From NCBI GenBank assembly GCA_910576775.1, contig CAJTJV010000025.1, positions 1 through 42,863 on the forward strand: a stretch of DNA of 42,863 nucleotides. The letters are read 5' to 3'. A program made the position numbers and the translations under genes. The DNA comes from an uncultured Muribaculaceae bacterium (GTDB lineage Bacteria > Bacteroidota > Bacteroidia > Bacteroidales > Muribaculaceae). The notes beneath the pieces are model-generated. The model saw only the letters and a list, made by a program, of their open reading frames with translations. It ran no database searches and was not told the origin of the DNA. This document shows, piece by piece, positions 6,843 through 14,037 of this stretch (position 1 is the stretch's first letter; every line of letters starts with the position of its first letter).

Positions 6843-8102
6843 TTATCTTAAACCATAATTGAGAATAACAGGATACGTGTTATTGAACAGCACATCAGCT
6901 TCTTTTGCAATCTCTTCAGCAGTAAGTCGACGGCGCTCAGACACTGTTTCATTCATACTTTCTCCATGATACTCGCATAGAGCAAGATTCTGTGCCCTCG
7001 ACATATATGAATTATTAGCAAACCTGAAATTGGATTCAAAAGTATTGAAGCATCTTTCAAGTTCGATTGGCGCTATATCATCGAGCAACGACAATTCTTG
7101 AGCAGTATTCAAAAGAATATCAGCAGACTCCTCGAATGACGATGCTGCATTATCATTGAGCCTCGCCGTAATAAGAAGCATGCCTTCATGTTCAGAGCCG
7201 ATAATAGATGCATCACAATTAACAATCAGACCTTTGCCGGCTCCATATAGAACTTTACTGTTAAATCGCGAAGAACGACCGGCCGATAACAAGTCGGTAA
7301 TTGCATCCGCTGCGAAATAGCGCTTTGTCCCATATTCGGACATCGGAACGGCAATAAACTGCATTGGAACGGGAACATCAGAATCCGCATTCTCTATAAT
7401 GCGTTCCGTCGGAAATCCCGGCAGTGGCAGCTCGCGTTTCTTTATATTCCGTGCGGGTATATCTCCAAACCATTTTTCAGCAAGGTTTAGAACCGATTCA
7501 AAACTGACATTACCCGACACTGCCAGAATGGCATTATTAGGTGCATAATGGGAATAAAACCACCGTCGTACATCTGCCATCGTTACTTTTGCGATATGTT
7601 CAGGCACAAGTCCTATAGTTGGCCACGAATACGGATGTTCCAAAGAATACATAAGCCTGCGCAGACGATGAAAACAATCACCATATGGCACATCAATACA
7701 TGTCTGCTTGAATTCTTCTATCACAACTCCACGCTGTACCTCAAGGCTCTGCTCGTTGAAAGCAAGCCCGAGCATTCTGTCACTTTCAAGATAAAAAACA
7801 CTCTCTATATTCTGTGCAGGCACAGTTTCATAGAAATTCGTAAAATCGGAATTCGTCCATGCATTGCTGACACCACCGGCAGCACTCAGCACACTATCAT
7901 AATCAGCTACATTTACAGAACCGCCAAACATCAAGTGTTCGAACAGATGTGCCATTCCCGTAAGATCACGCTTTTCGTCGCGTGTACCAACATTATACAA
8001 CACATTGACAGCAGCCATGGCAACCGTACCATCGTACGAATGGACAAGTTTAAGGCCGTTCGGAAGAACAGCCTTATTCACATTGAATGACTTATTACTC
8101 AT
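6843..8102 (-). CDS. M16 family zinc metallopeptidase (pitrilysin/insulinase type)
   Basis: The 419-residue protein has the inverted zinc-binding motif HLFEH (His52, Glu55, His56) and, about 75 residues later, the Glu pair in RGVVIEEF that supplies the third zinc ligand. The C-terminal M16_C domain follows (AVSGNVSFESVLNLAEKWFGDIP near residue 195). It has no evident signal peptide, and the length fits single-chain members of the bacterial processing-peptidase type with one catalytic and one inactive half. The substrate is unknown. The start codon overlaps the stop of the upstream cyclophilin gene by four bases, so the two are translationally coupled in an operon with the unknown gene at 8977-9357. 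Confidence 0.94.
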   Translation of the reverse strand: MSNKSFNVNKAVLPNGLKLVHSYDGTVAMAAVNVLYNVGTRDEKRDLTGMAHLFEHLMFGGSVNVADYDSVLSAAGGVSNAWTNSDFTNFYETVPAQNIESVFYLESDRMLGLAFNEQSLEVQRGVVIEEFKQTCIDVPYGDCFHRLRRLMYSLEHPYSWPTIGLVPEHIAKVTMADVRRWFYSHYAPNNAILAVSGNVSFESVLNLAEKWFGDIPARNIKKRELPLPGFPTERIIENADSDVPVPMQFIAVPMSEYGTKRYFAADAITDLLSAGRSSRFNSKVLYGAGKGLIVNCDASIIGSEHEGMLLITARLNDNAASSFEESADILLNTAQELSLLDDIAPIELERCFNTFESNFRFANNSYMSRAQNLALCEYHGESMNETVSERRRLTAEEIAKEADVLFNNTYPVILNYGLR

Positions 8103-8974
8103 TCAGAAATCACTTTCATCGAAATAATCTTGACATCCTGCCGGGGGCGGTCGGAAGAATCGGTTTCCACCTTTTCAATTCTGTCTATTGTATCCATCCC
8201 GCTTATTACCTCCCCGAATACAGTATAATCACCGTCGAGATGCGGAGCACCGCCAACAGTTGAATATGCGGTACGCATTTCATCTGTAAGTGTTATTCCC
8301 GGCTTTGATGCGGCCTTCTCTTCTGTCTGCTTGATAAGAGTATCCTGCAACGCACGCATGCCATCGTAATCTCCACGCTTCTGCATCTCGATAATACTGT
8401 CTCGATGTGCGAGTGCCAGTTCGTTGAAGATTTTCTGCTTTCTCTTCCCGTCAAGCTGGTTTTGCAATTGACCAAGTTCTCCCTCTGTAACTTTGCGGCC
8501 TGTCACAACATAAAACTGCGAACCGCTCGACTGCTTCATAGGATTAACCTGATCGCCCTGACGGGCAGCTGCAAGCGCACCTCTCTTATGAAAATGTTTG
8601 GGAAACACAATCTCCGCATCAATCTTATATGCAGGTCCTCCGGCACCAAGTCGTTGTCCTGGGGTTGCATTACGGCTATCCGGATCACCGGCCTGAATCA
8701 TAAATTCCTTTATCACCCGATGGAAAAGAGTGCCATTATAATATCCTTCTTTTACAAGCTTCAGAAAATTATTCCTGTGTTTAGGCGTGTCACCGTAAAG
8801 CAGAATGGTAAAATTGCCTGCTGTTGTCGCCACTTCAATCTTGGCATCGTTATACTTCGTTGTATTGCTGTCAGTCATTTCAATATTCTTATCTGTTTCC
8901 GCTGCGGCTTTTGAACCACAGCCTGTAAACGCCGCCATTGCAAGAAGCGAGGCGGCTATAATCAATATTCTCAT
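8099..8974 (-). CDS. Cyclophilin-type peptidyl-prolyl isomerase lipoprotein
   Basis: The 291-residue protein begins with a lipoprotein signal peptide (lipobox AFTGC, Cys19), so it should be anchored to the membrane facing the periplasm. The cyclophilin domain shows NNFLKLVKEGYYNGTLFHRVI and IQAGDP, an SSGSQFYVVTG segment, and DGDYTVFGEVISGMDTIDRIEKV at the end. A helical, charged insertion of about 65 residues (roughly 165-230) splits the domain, as is common in Bacteroidetes homologues. It should catalyse proline isomerisation in folding periplasmic or outer-membrane proteins. It is coupled to the downstream M16 peptidase gene by a 4-bp overlap, which suggests a joint role in envelope protein quality control; that role is inference. 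Confidence 0.94.
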   Translation of the reverse strand: MRILIIAASLLAMAAFTGCGSKAAAETDKNIEMTDSNTTKYNDAKIEVATTAGNFTILLYGDTPKHRNNFLKLVKEGYYNGTLFHRVIKEFMIQAGDPDSRNATPGQRLGAGGPAYKIDAEIVFPKHFHKRGALAAARQGDQVNPMKQSSGSQFYVVTGRKVTEGELGQLQNQLDGKRKQKIFNELALAHRDSIIEMQKRGDYDGMRALQDTLIKQTEEKAASKPGITLTDEMRTAYSTVGGAPHLDGDYTVFGEVISGMDTIDRIEKVETDSSDRPRQDVKIISMKVISE

Positions 8975-8976
8975 AT

Positions 8977-9357
8977 TTATATTATTGTTGTAGGGAAAAG
9001 ACGCTTATATATTCGGCGAAAATTATCGTCACTGGCACATAATTCCTCTACTCTCTTTGCATAGTCCTCTCCATAGAGACTCTGAAGCAAATCTGGAAGG
9101 TAACGATGCTCCCTGTCCTTATCGATAGCCTGCGATACCAGAGCCCTTACTGCCGGAGCATACCCTTCCGGATCCATAGCATGCAGATAGCGGGCGGCCG
9201 ATGCAAGGAACTGACCGGAAAGATCCACTCGCGCCATATTCTCTATTATAGCGTCAATATCTTCCGGACCGCATTCACCGATATGATTGGCGAGGTATTC
9301 ATAAGAAAGAAGTCCGTCGACATCATGACGCAGTTTTTTCAAATCTTCTTCTGTCAT
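8977..9357 (-). CDS. Conserved Bacteroidales protein of unknown function, 126 aa
   Basis: The family is not recognised. The protein is soluble, acidic and predicted mainly helical, with no signal peptide or membrane segment. Two short helical units (HIGECGPEDIDAIIENMARVDLSGQF and AARYLHAMDPEGYAPAVRALVSQAI) resemble a small alpha-solenoid or cytoplasmic scaffold. It is the first gene of an operon with the cyclophilin lipoprotein (two bases downstream) and the M16 peptidase, behind a strong promoter at 9380-9410. That it is a real gene is supported by the promoter, the tight spacing and codon usage like its neighbours. Confidence 0.8.
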   Translation of the reverse strand: MTEEDLKKLRHDVDGLLSYEYLANHIGECGPEDIDAIIENMARVDLSGQFLASAARYLHAMDPEGYAPAVRALVSQAIDKDREHRYLPDLLQSLYGEDYAKRVEELCASDDNFRRIYKRLFPTTII

Positions 9358-9379
9358 GTTTTTTTGTTATTTTACGTAG

Positions 9380-9410
9380 CAAAGATATGTCATTTTACTG
9401 TAATGGCAAA
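9380..9410 (-). promoter_or_regulatory. Promoter of the unknown protein/cyclophilin/M16 operon
   Basis: On the minus strand TTTG (9407-9410) and TATCTTTG (9380-9387) are separated by 19 bp. The -7 box ends about 22 bp before the ATG at 9357. Confidence 0.8.
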
Positions 9411-9447
9411 ACACACCGACCTTGGATAAGAATTTTTCTTCAGACTT

Positions 9448-9547
9448 ATCGCTGATTTTGCACTTGGCTGTTGAGAGTAGACCTGAGTTTTATAAAAGAG
9501 GACATGTTTTTTATTTGCGGTCTCACCATTAATCGCTAATTTTGCAC
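9448..9547 (+). repeat. Two near-identical 16-bp direct repeats upstream of the hydrolase cassette
   Basis: The sequence ATCGCTRATTTTGCAC occurs at 9448-9463 (R is G) and at 9532-9547 (R is A). The second copy contains the -7 box of the promoter at 9514-9544. The first copy has the same box with one consensus base changed (TGATTTTG). The pair could be a decayed tandem promoter or a duplicated binding site. Confidence 0.55.
9514..9544 (+). promoter_or_regulatory. Promoter of the hydrolase/MurF-like/Ddl-like cassette
   Basis: TTTG (9514-9517) and TAATTTTG (9537-9544) are separated by 19 bp, a full consensus match. The leader to the ATG at 9559 is very short. Confidence 0.8.
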
Positions 9548-9558
9548 TACCGAAAATT

Positions 9559-10329
9559 ATGGAAAAAACTATAGTTATTGATGGTATCCTATTACGCTAT
9601 GATGTGGACGGCAATGGTTCGCAGCCTGTAATAGTGCTTCACGGCTGGGGTTGCACGGCCGCAACCGTAAAGTCTCTTGCAACCGCCTGTATACACGATA
9701 GTACCACCGTCTATAATCTCGATCTTCCGGGGTTTGGAGGCAGTGCAGAACCTGAAGATATATGGGGAATCGACGACTACACAGCGCTTCTTGAAAAGTT
9801 CATCAATATTACAGGTATAGTAAATCCATTTATAATCGGACATTCTTTCGGAGGTCGCATGGGAATCGTATATGCCTCACGGAACAAAGTCGGCAAGCTC
9901 GTCCTTGTCGACGCCGCCGGCATCAAGCCACGGCGCTCTCTGCGCTATTATTGCAAAGTCTATTCTTTTAAACTTGCAAAAAAACTTGCACCGCTTTTTC
10001 TCGGTCGCAAAAGTGGTTCTGATTTTATTGAACGTATGCGCGGCCGAAGCGGCTCATCGGATTATCGTCAGGCAAGCCCGAAAATGCGGGCTATAATGAG
10101 CCGTGTTGTCAACGAAGATCTTCGTCATCTGATGCCAGCCATAAAGGCGCCGACACTCCTTATTTGGGGTGAGAATGACACAGCAACCCCTCTATCCGAT
10201 GCCAAGACTATGGAGCGATTGATTCCGGATGCAGGTCTCGTCGTTTACCCAGGCGCAAGCCATTATTCATTCCTCGAACATCCCGTACAGACGGCAGCTG
10301 TTCTGAAAAGTTTTTTTAATCTCAAATGA
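9559..10329 (+). CDS. Alpha/beta hydrolase, first gene of a MurF-like/Ddl-like cassette
   Basis: The 256-residue protein has the alpha/beta-hydrolase fold: oxyanion segment HGWGC (28-32), nucleophile elbow GHSFGG with Ser96, acid Asp207 in WGENDTATPL and His235 in GASHYSFLEHP. The cap region around 125-180 is basic. There is no signal peptide, so it acts in the cytoplasm. The substrate cannot be read from the sequence. Its stop codon overlaps the start of the membrane MurF-like gene by four bases, and the Ddl-like gene follows, so a role in handling a D-Ala-D-Ala-type amide or ester precursor is suggested by context only. Confidence 0.92.
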   Translation: MEKTIVIDGILLRYDVDGNGSQPVIVLHGWGCTAATVKSLATACIHDSTTVYNLDLPGFGGSAEPEDIWGIDDYTALLEKFINITGIVNPFIIGHSFGGRMGIVYASRNKVGKLVLVDAAGIKPRRSLRYYCKVYSFKLAKKLAPLFLGRKSGSDFIERMRGRSGSSDYRQASPKMRAIMSRVVNEDLRHLMPAIKAPTLLIWGENDTATPLSDAKTMERLIPDAGLVVYPGASHYSFLEHPVQTAAVLKSFFNLK

Positions 10330-11918
10330 TGACTATCATTCTTTACGCATTCGCCGTTCTTCTTGGCATTGCCAATTTCCACGTTACGCTCTGCCGGTAT
10401 CTAATGATGTTCCAGCAGAATTCCTACCGCCCCTCACGTTTCCGCCGTTGGGCGTCAGAAAGTGGAGACAGCACGACGTTTCCACGCCTGATAGGTCTTC
10501 TTATTGTCTTTTCGTGGGGATTGCTTCCGGCTTTTACGGCTGTAATTATTACAAGTGTTTTCTCACTTATAAATTATATTACGCTAGTAAGGAAAAAATA
10601 CAAAAAACCTCTTGCGTTTACCCACCGCGTATGGCGAATATTCGTTACATCATTTATACTGGCAGCCATAATCTGCGCTTTCGGATGCCTTATCACTGGT
10701 TCAGATTTAGCACAAAATCTCCGACTTTGCACATTCCTGCTACTATGCTGCTATTGCATTGCAAGCGAAATAATGATCGCCGCAAATTGGCTTCTGAAAC
10801 CCATTGAAAACAGCATTACACGAAAATACCTCAATGAAGCACATCTGAAACTTGCCGCCTTGCCTCAGCTAAAGATTATCGGCATTACAGGCAGCTATGG
10901 CAAGACTACAACCAAGCACTATTTACAAAGAATCCTATCAGAGCGTTACGAAACTCTTATGACTCCCGGTAGTTATAATACGCCAATGGGTGTCGTACGG
11001 ACAATACGAGAAATGCTCAAGCCATACCATGAGGTATTCATTGTAGAGATGGGAGCCAAGCAGAAGGGTGATATTGCCGAAATCTGCGATATTGTCAAGC
11101 CTCAGAGCGGTGTCATTACCGCTGTAGGGCCTCAGCACCTCGAATCTTTCGGAAACATCGAAACAGTACAATCTACAAAATTCGAACTTGCAGATGCCAT
11201 TCCTTCAGACGGGCTCGTCCTTGTCAACAACGATTTTGAAAAAATCGCCGACCGCAAAGTCGTAAATACCCGCTGCTTACGCTATGCCGTAAAGAATACC
11301 GCCTGCGCCGATTATGTTGCAGAAGATATCAACTATTCCCCATCCGGAACAATATTTACACTACGACGCATATCCGACGGACATACTCTGAAACTGGAAA
11401 CCCGTCTATTGGGCGAATGCAATGTATCAAACCTTCTCGCCGGGGCCGCAATAGCAATGGAAATGGGCGTAGCAGACAATAGCATCCGTTATGCTGTCGG
11501 ACAGATTGAACCGGTAGAACACCGCCTTAGCATCAAACGCATACCCGGAGGCCTAACCATTCTTGATGATGCTTTCAACAGTAATCCGGTCGGTTCGGCG
11601 ATGGCTCTCGACGTTCTCGCTTCAATGAAATCCGGAAAACGAATTCTTATTACTCCGGGTATGATTGAACTTGGAGAGCAACAATTCGAACTTAACAAAG
11701 CCTTCGGAAAAAAAGCTGCAACATCATGCGATATTGTCATTGTCGTAGGACAATATAACCGCGAAGCCATAACGGACGGTCTTACCGAAGGCGGTATGGC
11801 TGCCGATAAAGTTTATACTCCGGCAACTTTTAGCGAAGCTCAGCAGATACTTGGTAAAATTGCAACAGCGGGCGACATCGTCCTTTATGAGAACGACCTA
11901 CCCGATACTTTCAAATAG
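10326..11918 (+). CDS. Membrane-anchored Mur ligase, MurF-like
   Basis: The 530-residue protein combines an N-terminal membrane part with a Mur ligase. Hydrophobic segments lie near residues 2-22, 55-85, 105-125 and 133-153. The ligase region carries the ATP-binding GITGSYGKTTT (186-196), EMGAKQKGDIAEICDIV, the HLESFG segment and ILDDAFNSNPVGSAMALDVL near the C-terminal domain, as in MurF (UDP-MurNAc-tripeptide:D-Ala-D-Ala ligase). Classical MurF is soluble and about 450 residues; this one has about 165 extra residues at the front, and the usual MurF N-terminal UDP-binding domain seems replaced by the membrane part. Coupling with a Ddl-like ligase gene supports ligation of a D-amino-acid dipeptide, but the acceptor could differ from the standard UDP-MurNAc-tripeptide. 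Confidence 0.88.
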   Translation: MMTIILYAFAVLLGIANFHVTLCRYLMMFQQNSYRPSRFRRWASESGDSTTFPRLIGLLIVFSWGLLPAFTAVIITSVFSLINYITLVRKKYKKPLAFTHRVWRIFVTSFILAAIICAFGCLITGSDLAQNLRLCTFLLLCCYCIASEIMIAANWLLKPIENSITRKYLNEAHLKLAALPQLKIIGITGSYGKTTTKHYLQRILSERYETLMTPGSYNTPMGVVRTIREMLKPYHEVFIVEMGAKQKGDIAEICDIVKPQSGVITAVGPQHLESFGNIETVQSTKFELADAIPSDGLVLVNNDFEKIADRKVVNTRCLRYAVKNTACADYVAEDINYSPSGTIFTLRRISDGHTLKLETRLLGECNVSNLLAGAAIAMEMGVADNSIRYAVGQIEPVEHRLSIKRIPGGLTILDDAFNSNPVGSAMALDVLASMKSGKRILITPGMIELGEQQFELNKAFGKKAATSCDIVIVVGQYNREAITDGLTEGGMAADKVYTPATFSEAQQILGKIATAGDIVLYENDLPDTFK

Positions 11919-11925
11919 AAACTAT

Positions 11926-13116
11926 ATGAAAACAACAATAGGTGTTTTTTTTGGCGGACGCTCCACCGAACACGAAATTTCAGTACTTTCGGCATGCCAG
12001 GCAATGGCAGCCATAAATAAAGAACAATACGACATTGTTCCGGTATACATCTCCAAACAAGGACACTGGTACACTGGACCGGAATTTACTGTAACCGAAA
12101 ACTACCGCAATATCGACAAGCTGCTGGAAAATGCCGTCGAGGTGTATATGCGTCCTGTCTATGGCGACTACAAATTATATCCGACGCGATCAAAAGGTCT
12201 TTTCGGCAGTCCCAAACCGGTTGCCGGACTTGATGTAGTAATTCCAGTACTTCACGGTTCAAACGGCGAAGATGGCAATTTCCAAGGAGTTCTTCAGACT
12301 ATAGGGATCCCTTTTGCAGGATGCGACACTCTTGCATCCGCCAACGGCATGGATAAAATAACCATGAAGATGATTCTTGCCGCTGAAGGCATACCTGTTG
12401 TCGATTATGTATGGTTCACCGATAAACAATGGTCGGCCGACAGCGATACTCTCACTGCAAAAATCGAAAATCACCTTGGCTATCCGGTAATTGTAAAACC
12501 AGCCAATCTTGGTTCGAGTGTCGGCATAGGATGCGCATCAAACCGAGAACAGCTGCGCGAAAAAGTTGCTGATGCCGCCAGGTATTCCACCCGCATTATA
12601 GTAGAAAAAATGGTCCGGAATCTACAGGAAATCAACTGTTCAGTTCTCGGAGACTGTGATAATTACGAAACTTCCGTACTTGAAGAACCAGTAAAGAGTG
12701 GCGAGATTCTATCATATATGGATAAGTACCTCGGGGGCGAGAAAACCGAGCGCGGCATGCAAGCCGCACGTAAAAGAATCCCGGCCGACCTTCCTGCCGA
12801 CGAAACCGAACGCATACGATACCTCGCAGGAGAAACCTTCCGTGTACTTGGATGCAATGGCGTCAGTCGTGTCGACGTGATGGTCGACGGTGTCACTCGC
12901 GAAATTTTCGTCAACGAGATAAACACCATACCGGGCTCCCTGTCTTTCTATCTTTGGGAAGCAGCCGGCGTACCTTTCGACAAACTTATCGACCGACTTA
13001 TCAAACTCGCTTTCAAACGCAAACGCGAGATGGATGGAAAAACAGTCAGCTATAGTTCAAATATTTTCGCCCTCGGAGGCGGTATCAAAGGCGCCAAAGG
13101 CTCTAAACTGAAATAA
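11926..13116 (+). CDS. D-alanine--D-alanine ligase-like ATP-grasp enzyme
   Basis: The 396-residue protein (start at 11926, eight bases after the preceding gene) has the Ddl fold: N-terminal GVFFGGRSTEHEISVLSA, substrate loop VLHGSNGEDGNFQGVLQ, ATP-grasp segment YPVIVKPANLGSSVGI, and Mg-binding EIFVNEINTIPGSLSFYLWE. It is longer than E. coli DdlB (about 306 residues), with an enlarged middle resembling VanG-type/long Ddl enzymes and a basic C-terminal tail. It ligates two D-amino acids, probably D-Ala with D-Ala, but the second-site residue cannot be settled by eye. It is the last gene of the cassette, whose MurF-like partner could use its product. A hairpin terminator follows. Confidence 0.9.
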   Translation: MKTTIGVFFGGRSTEHEISVLSACQAMAAINKEQYDIVPVYISKQGHWYTGPEFTVTENYRNIDKLLENAVEVYMRPVYGDYKLYPTRSKGLFGSPKPVAGLDVVIPVLHGSNGEDGNFQGVLQTIGIPFAGCDTLASANGMDKITMKMILAAEGIPVVDYVWFTDKQWSADSDTLTAKIENHLGYPVIVKPANLGSSVGIGCASNREQLREKVADAARYSTRIIVEKMVRNLQEINCSVLGDCDNYETSVLEEPVKSGEILSYMDKYLGGEKTERGMQAARKRIPADLPADETERIRYLAGETFRVLGCNGVSRVDVMVDGVTREIFVNEINTIPGSLSFYLWEAAGVPFDKLIDRLIKLAFKRKREMDGKTVSYSSNIFALGGGIKGAKGSKLK

Positions 13117-13129
13117 AACAAATATAACC

Positions 13130-13162
13130 AAGGCGACGTTACGATATCCGTTGCGTCGCCTT
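13130..13162. terminator. Intrinsic terminator between the Ddl-like gene and surE
   Basis: AAGGCGACG at 13130-13138 pairs perfectly with CGTCGCCTT at 13154-13162 around a 15-base loop. It can serve both converging genes; the T tract is short on the plus strand. Confidence 0.7.
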
Positions 13163-13183
13163 TCTATGATTAAATCTATTAAT

Positions 13184-13966
13184 TTAATCTATTGTATCGA
13201 ATCTGGCGGATAAGGCTCGAATGGAATCATTTGCAGAAGCGCCGGGTACAACCGGCACTATAGTTACATAACGACGTGCAAGCCAGTATTCGTCTGTATC
13301 TTCAGCGTTGGGTTCAGCGTTAATAAAACGTCCTTCAAGCAAATAAAATGGAACTCCGGAAGGATCGAGATAACGGCGGTAATTATCCGTCCAACGCGCT
13401 CTGGCAGCACGACAGACTTTTATTCCTTGCGGCATTACGCGCGCCGGAATATTGACATTGAGGCACACTCCTTCCGAGAGACCCTCCTCGATAACAGCAC
13501 CTGCGATTGAAGCGACAAATCCGACCGAAAGAGAGAAATCAGCTTTAATGGAATGATGAAGCAGTGAAAAGCCCACAGAAGGAATACCTTGCAGGCAGCC
13601 TTCTGTAACAGCTCCCATTGTACCGGAATAAATTATATTTACAGAGGCATTGGAGCCATGATTAATACCCGATAAAACAGCATCCGGACGTCGCGGCAGA
13701 ATAGCGTGCATAGCAAGTTTGACACAATCGACAGGAGTCCCGTCAACTGAGAAAAATCGCACTCCATCAAGTTGCGACGCTAACTCGGAAATACGTAATG
13801 GAGCACAAGTGGTAATGGCTGCTGACTGTCCGGAATGCGGATGTGCCGGCGCGACAACATAAACATCGCCCATAGAGCGGACTATCTCTGCAAGTCGATG
13901 GATACCGGGAGCATCTACACTGTCATCGTTGGTAATCAGTATAAGTTTACGTGATGAATTATTCAT
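13184..13966 (-). CDS. surE: 5'-nucleotidase / survival protein SurE
   Basis: SurE is a metal-dependent phosphatase that dephosphorylates nucleoside monophosphates and is linked to stationary-phase survival. The 260-residue protein shows LILITNDDSVDAPGI with the metal-binding Asp14-Asp15 pair, the AP..HSGQSAAIT segment, DAVLSGINHGSN with its metal-binding Asn, and YSGTMGAVTEG. The ATG at 13966 is preferred, but another in-frame ATG at 13975 would add three residues. It follows the HU-LysM gene on the same strand, separated by a hairpin at 13996-14022. Confidence 0.94.
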   Translation of the reverse strand: MNNSSRKLILITNDDSVDAPGIHRLAEIVRSMGDVYVVAPAHPHSGQSAAITTCAPLRISELASQLDGVRFFSVDGTPVDCVKLAMHAILPRRPDAVLSGINHGSNASVNIIYSGTMGAVTEGCLQGIPSVGFSLLHHSIKADFSLSVGFVASIAGAVIEEGLSEGVCLNVNIPARVMPQGIKVCRAARARWTDNYRRYLDPSGVPFYLLEGRFINAEPNAEDTDEYWLARRYVTIVPVVPGASANDSIRALSARFDTID

Positions 13967-13995
13967 AATTAGCATTGTATTTCCTTTATAACAAC

Positions 13996-14022
13996 ACCGG
14001 CGCCCTAAAGTTGGACGCCGGT
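13996..14022 (-). terminator. Hairpin terminator downstream of the HU-LysM gene
   Basis: On the minus strand ACCGGCGTCC and GGGCGCCGGT form a 10-bp stem with one G-T pair and a seven-base loop, followed by GTTGTTAT. The T tract is weak, so partial read-through into surE, which has no visible promoter of its own, is plausible. Confidence 0.65.
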
Positions 14023-14037
14023 ATATGATTTTATAGT

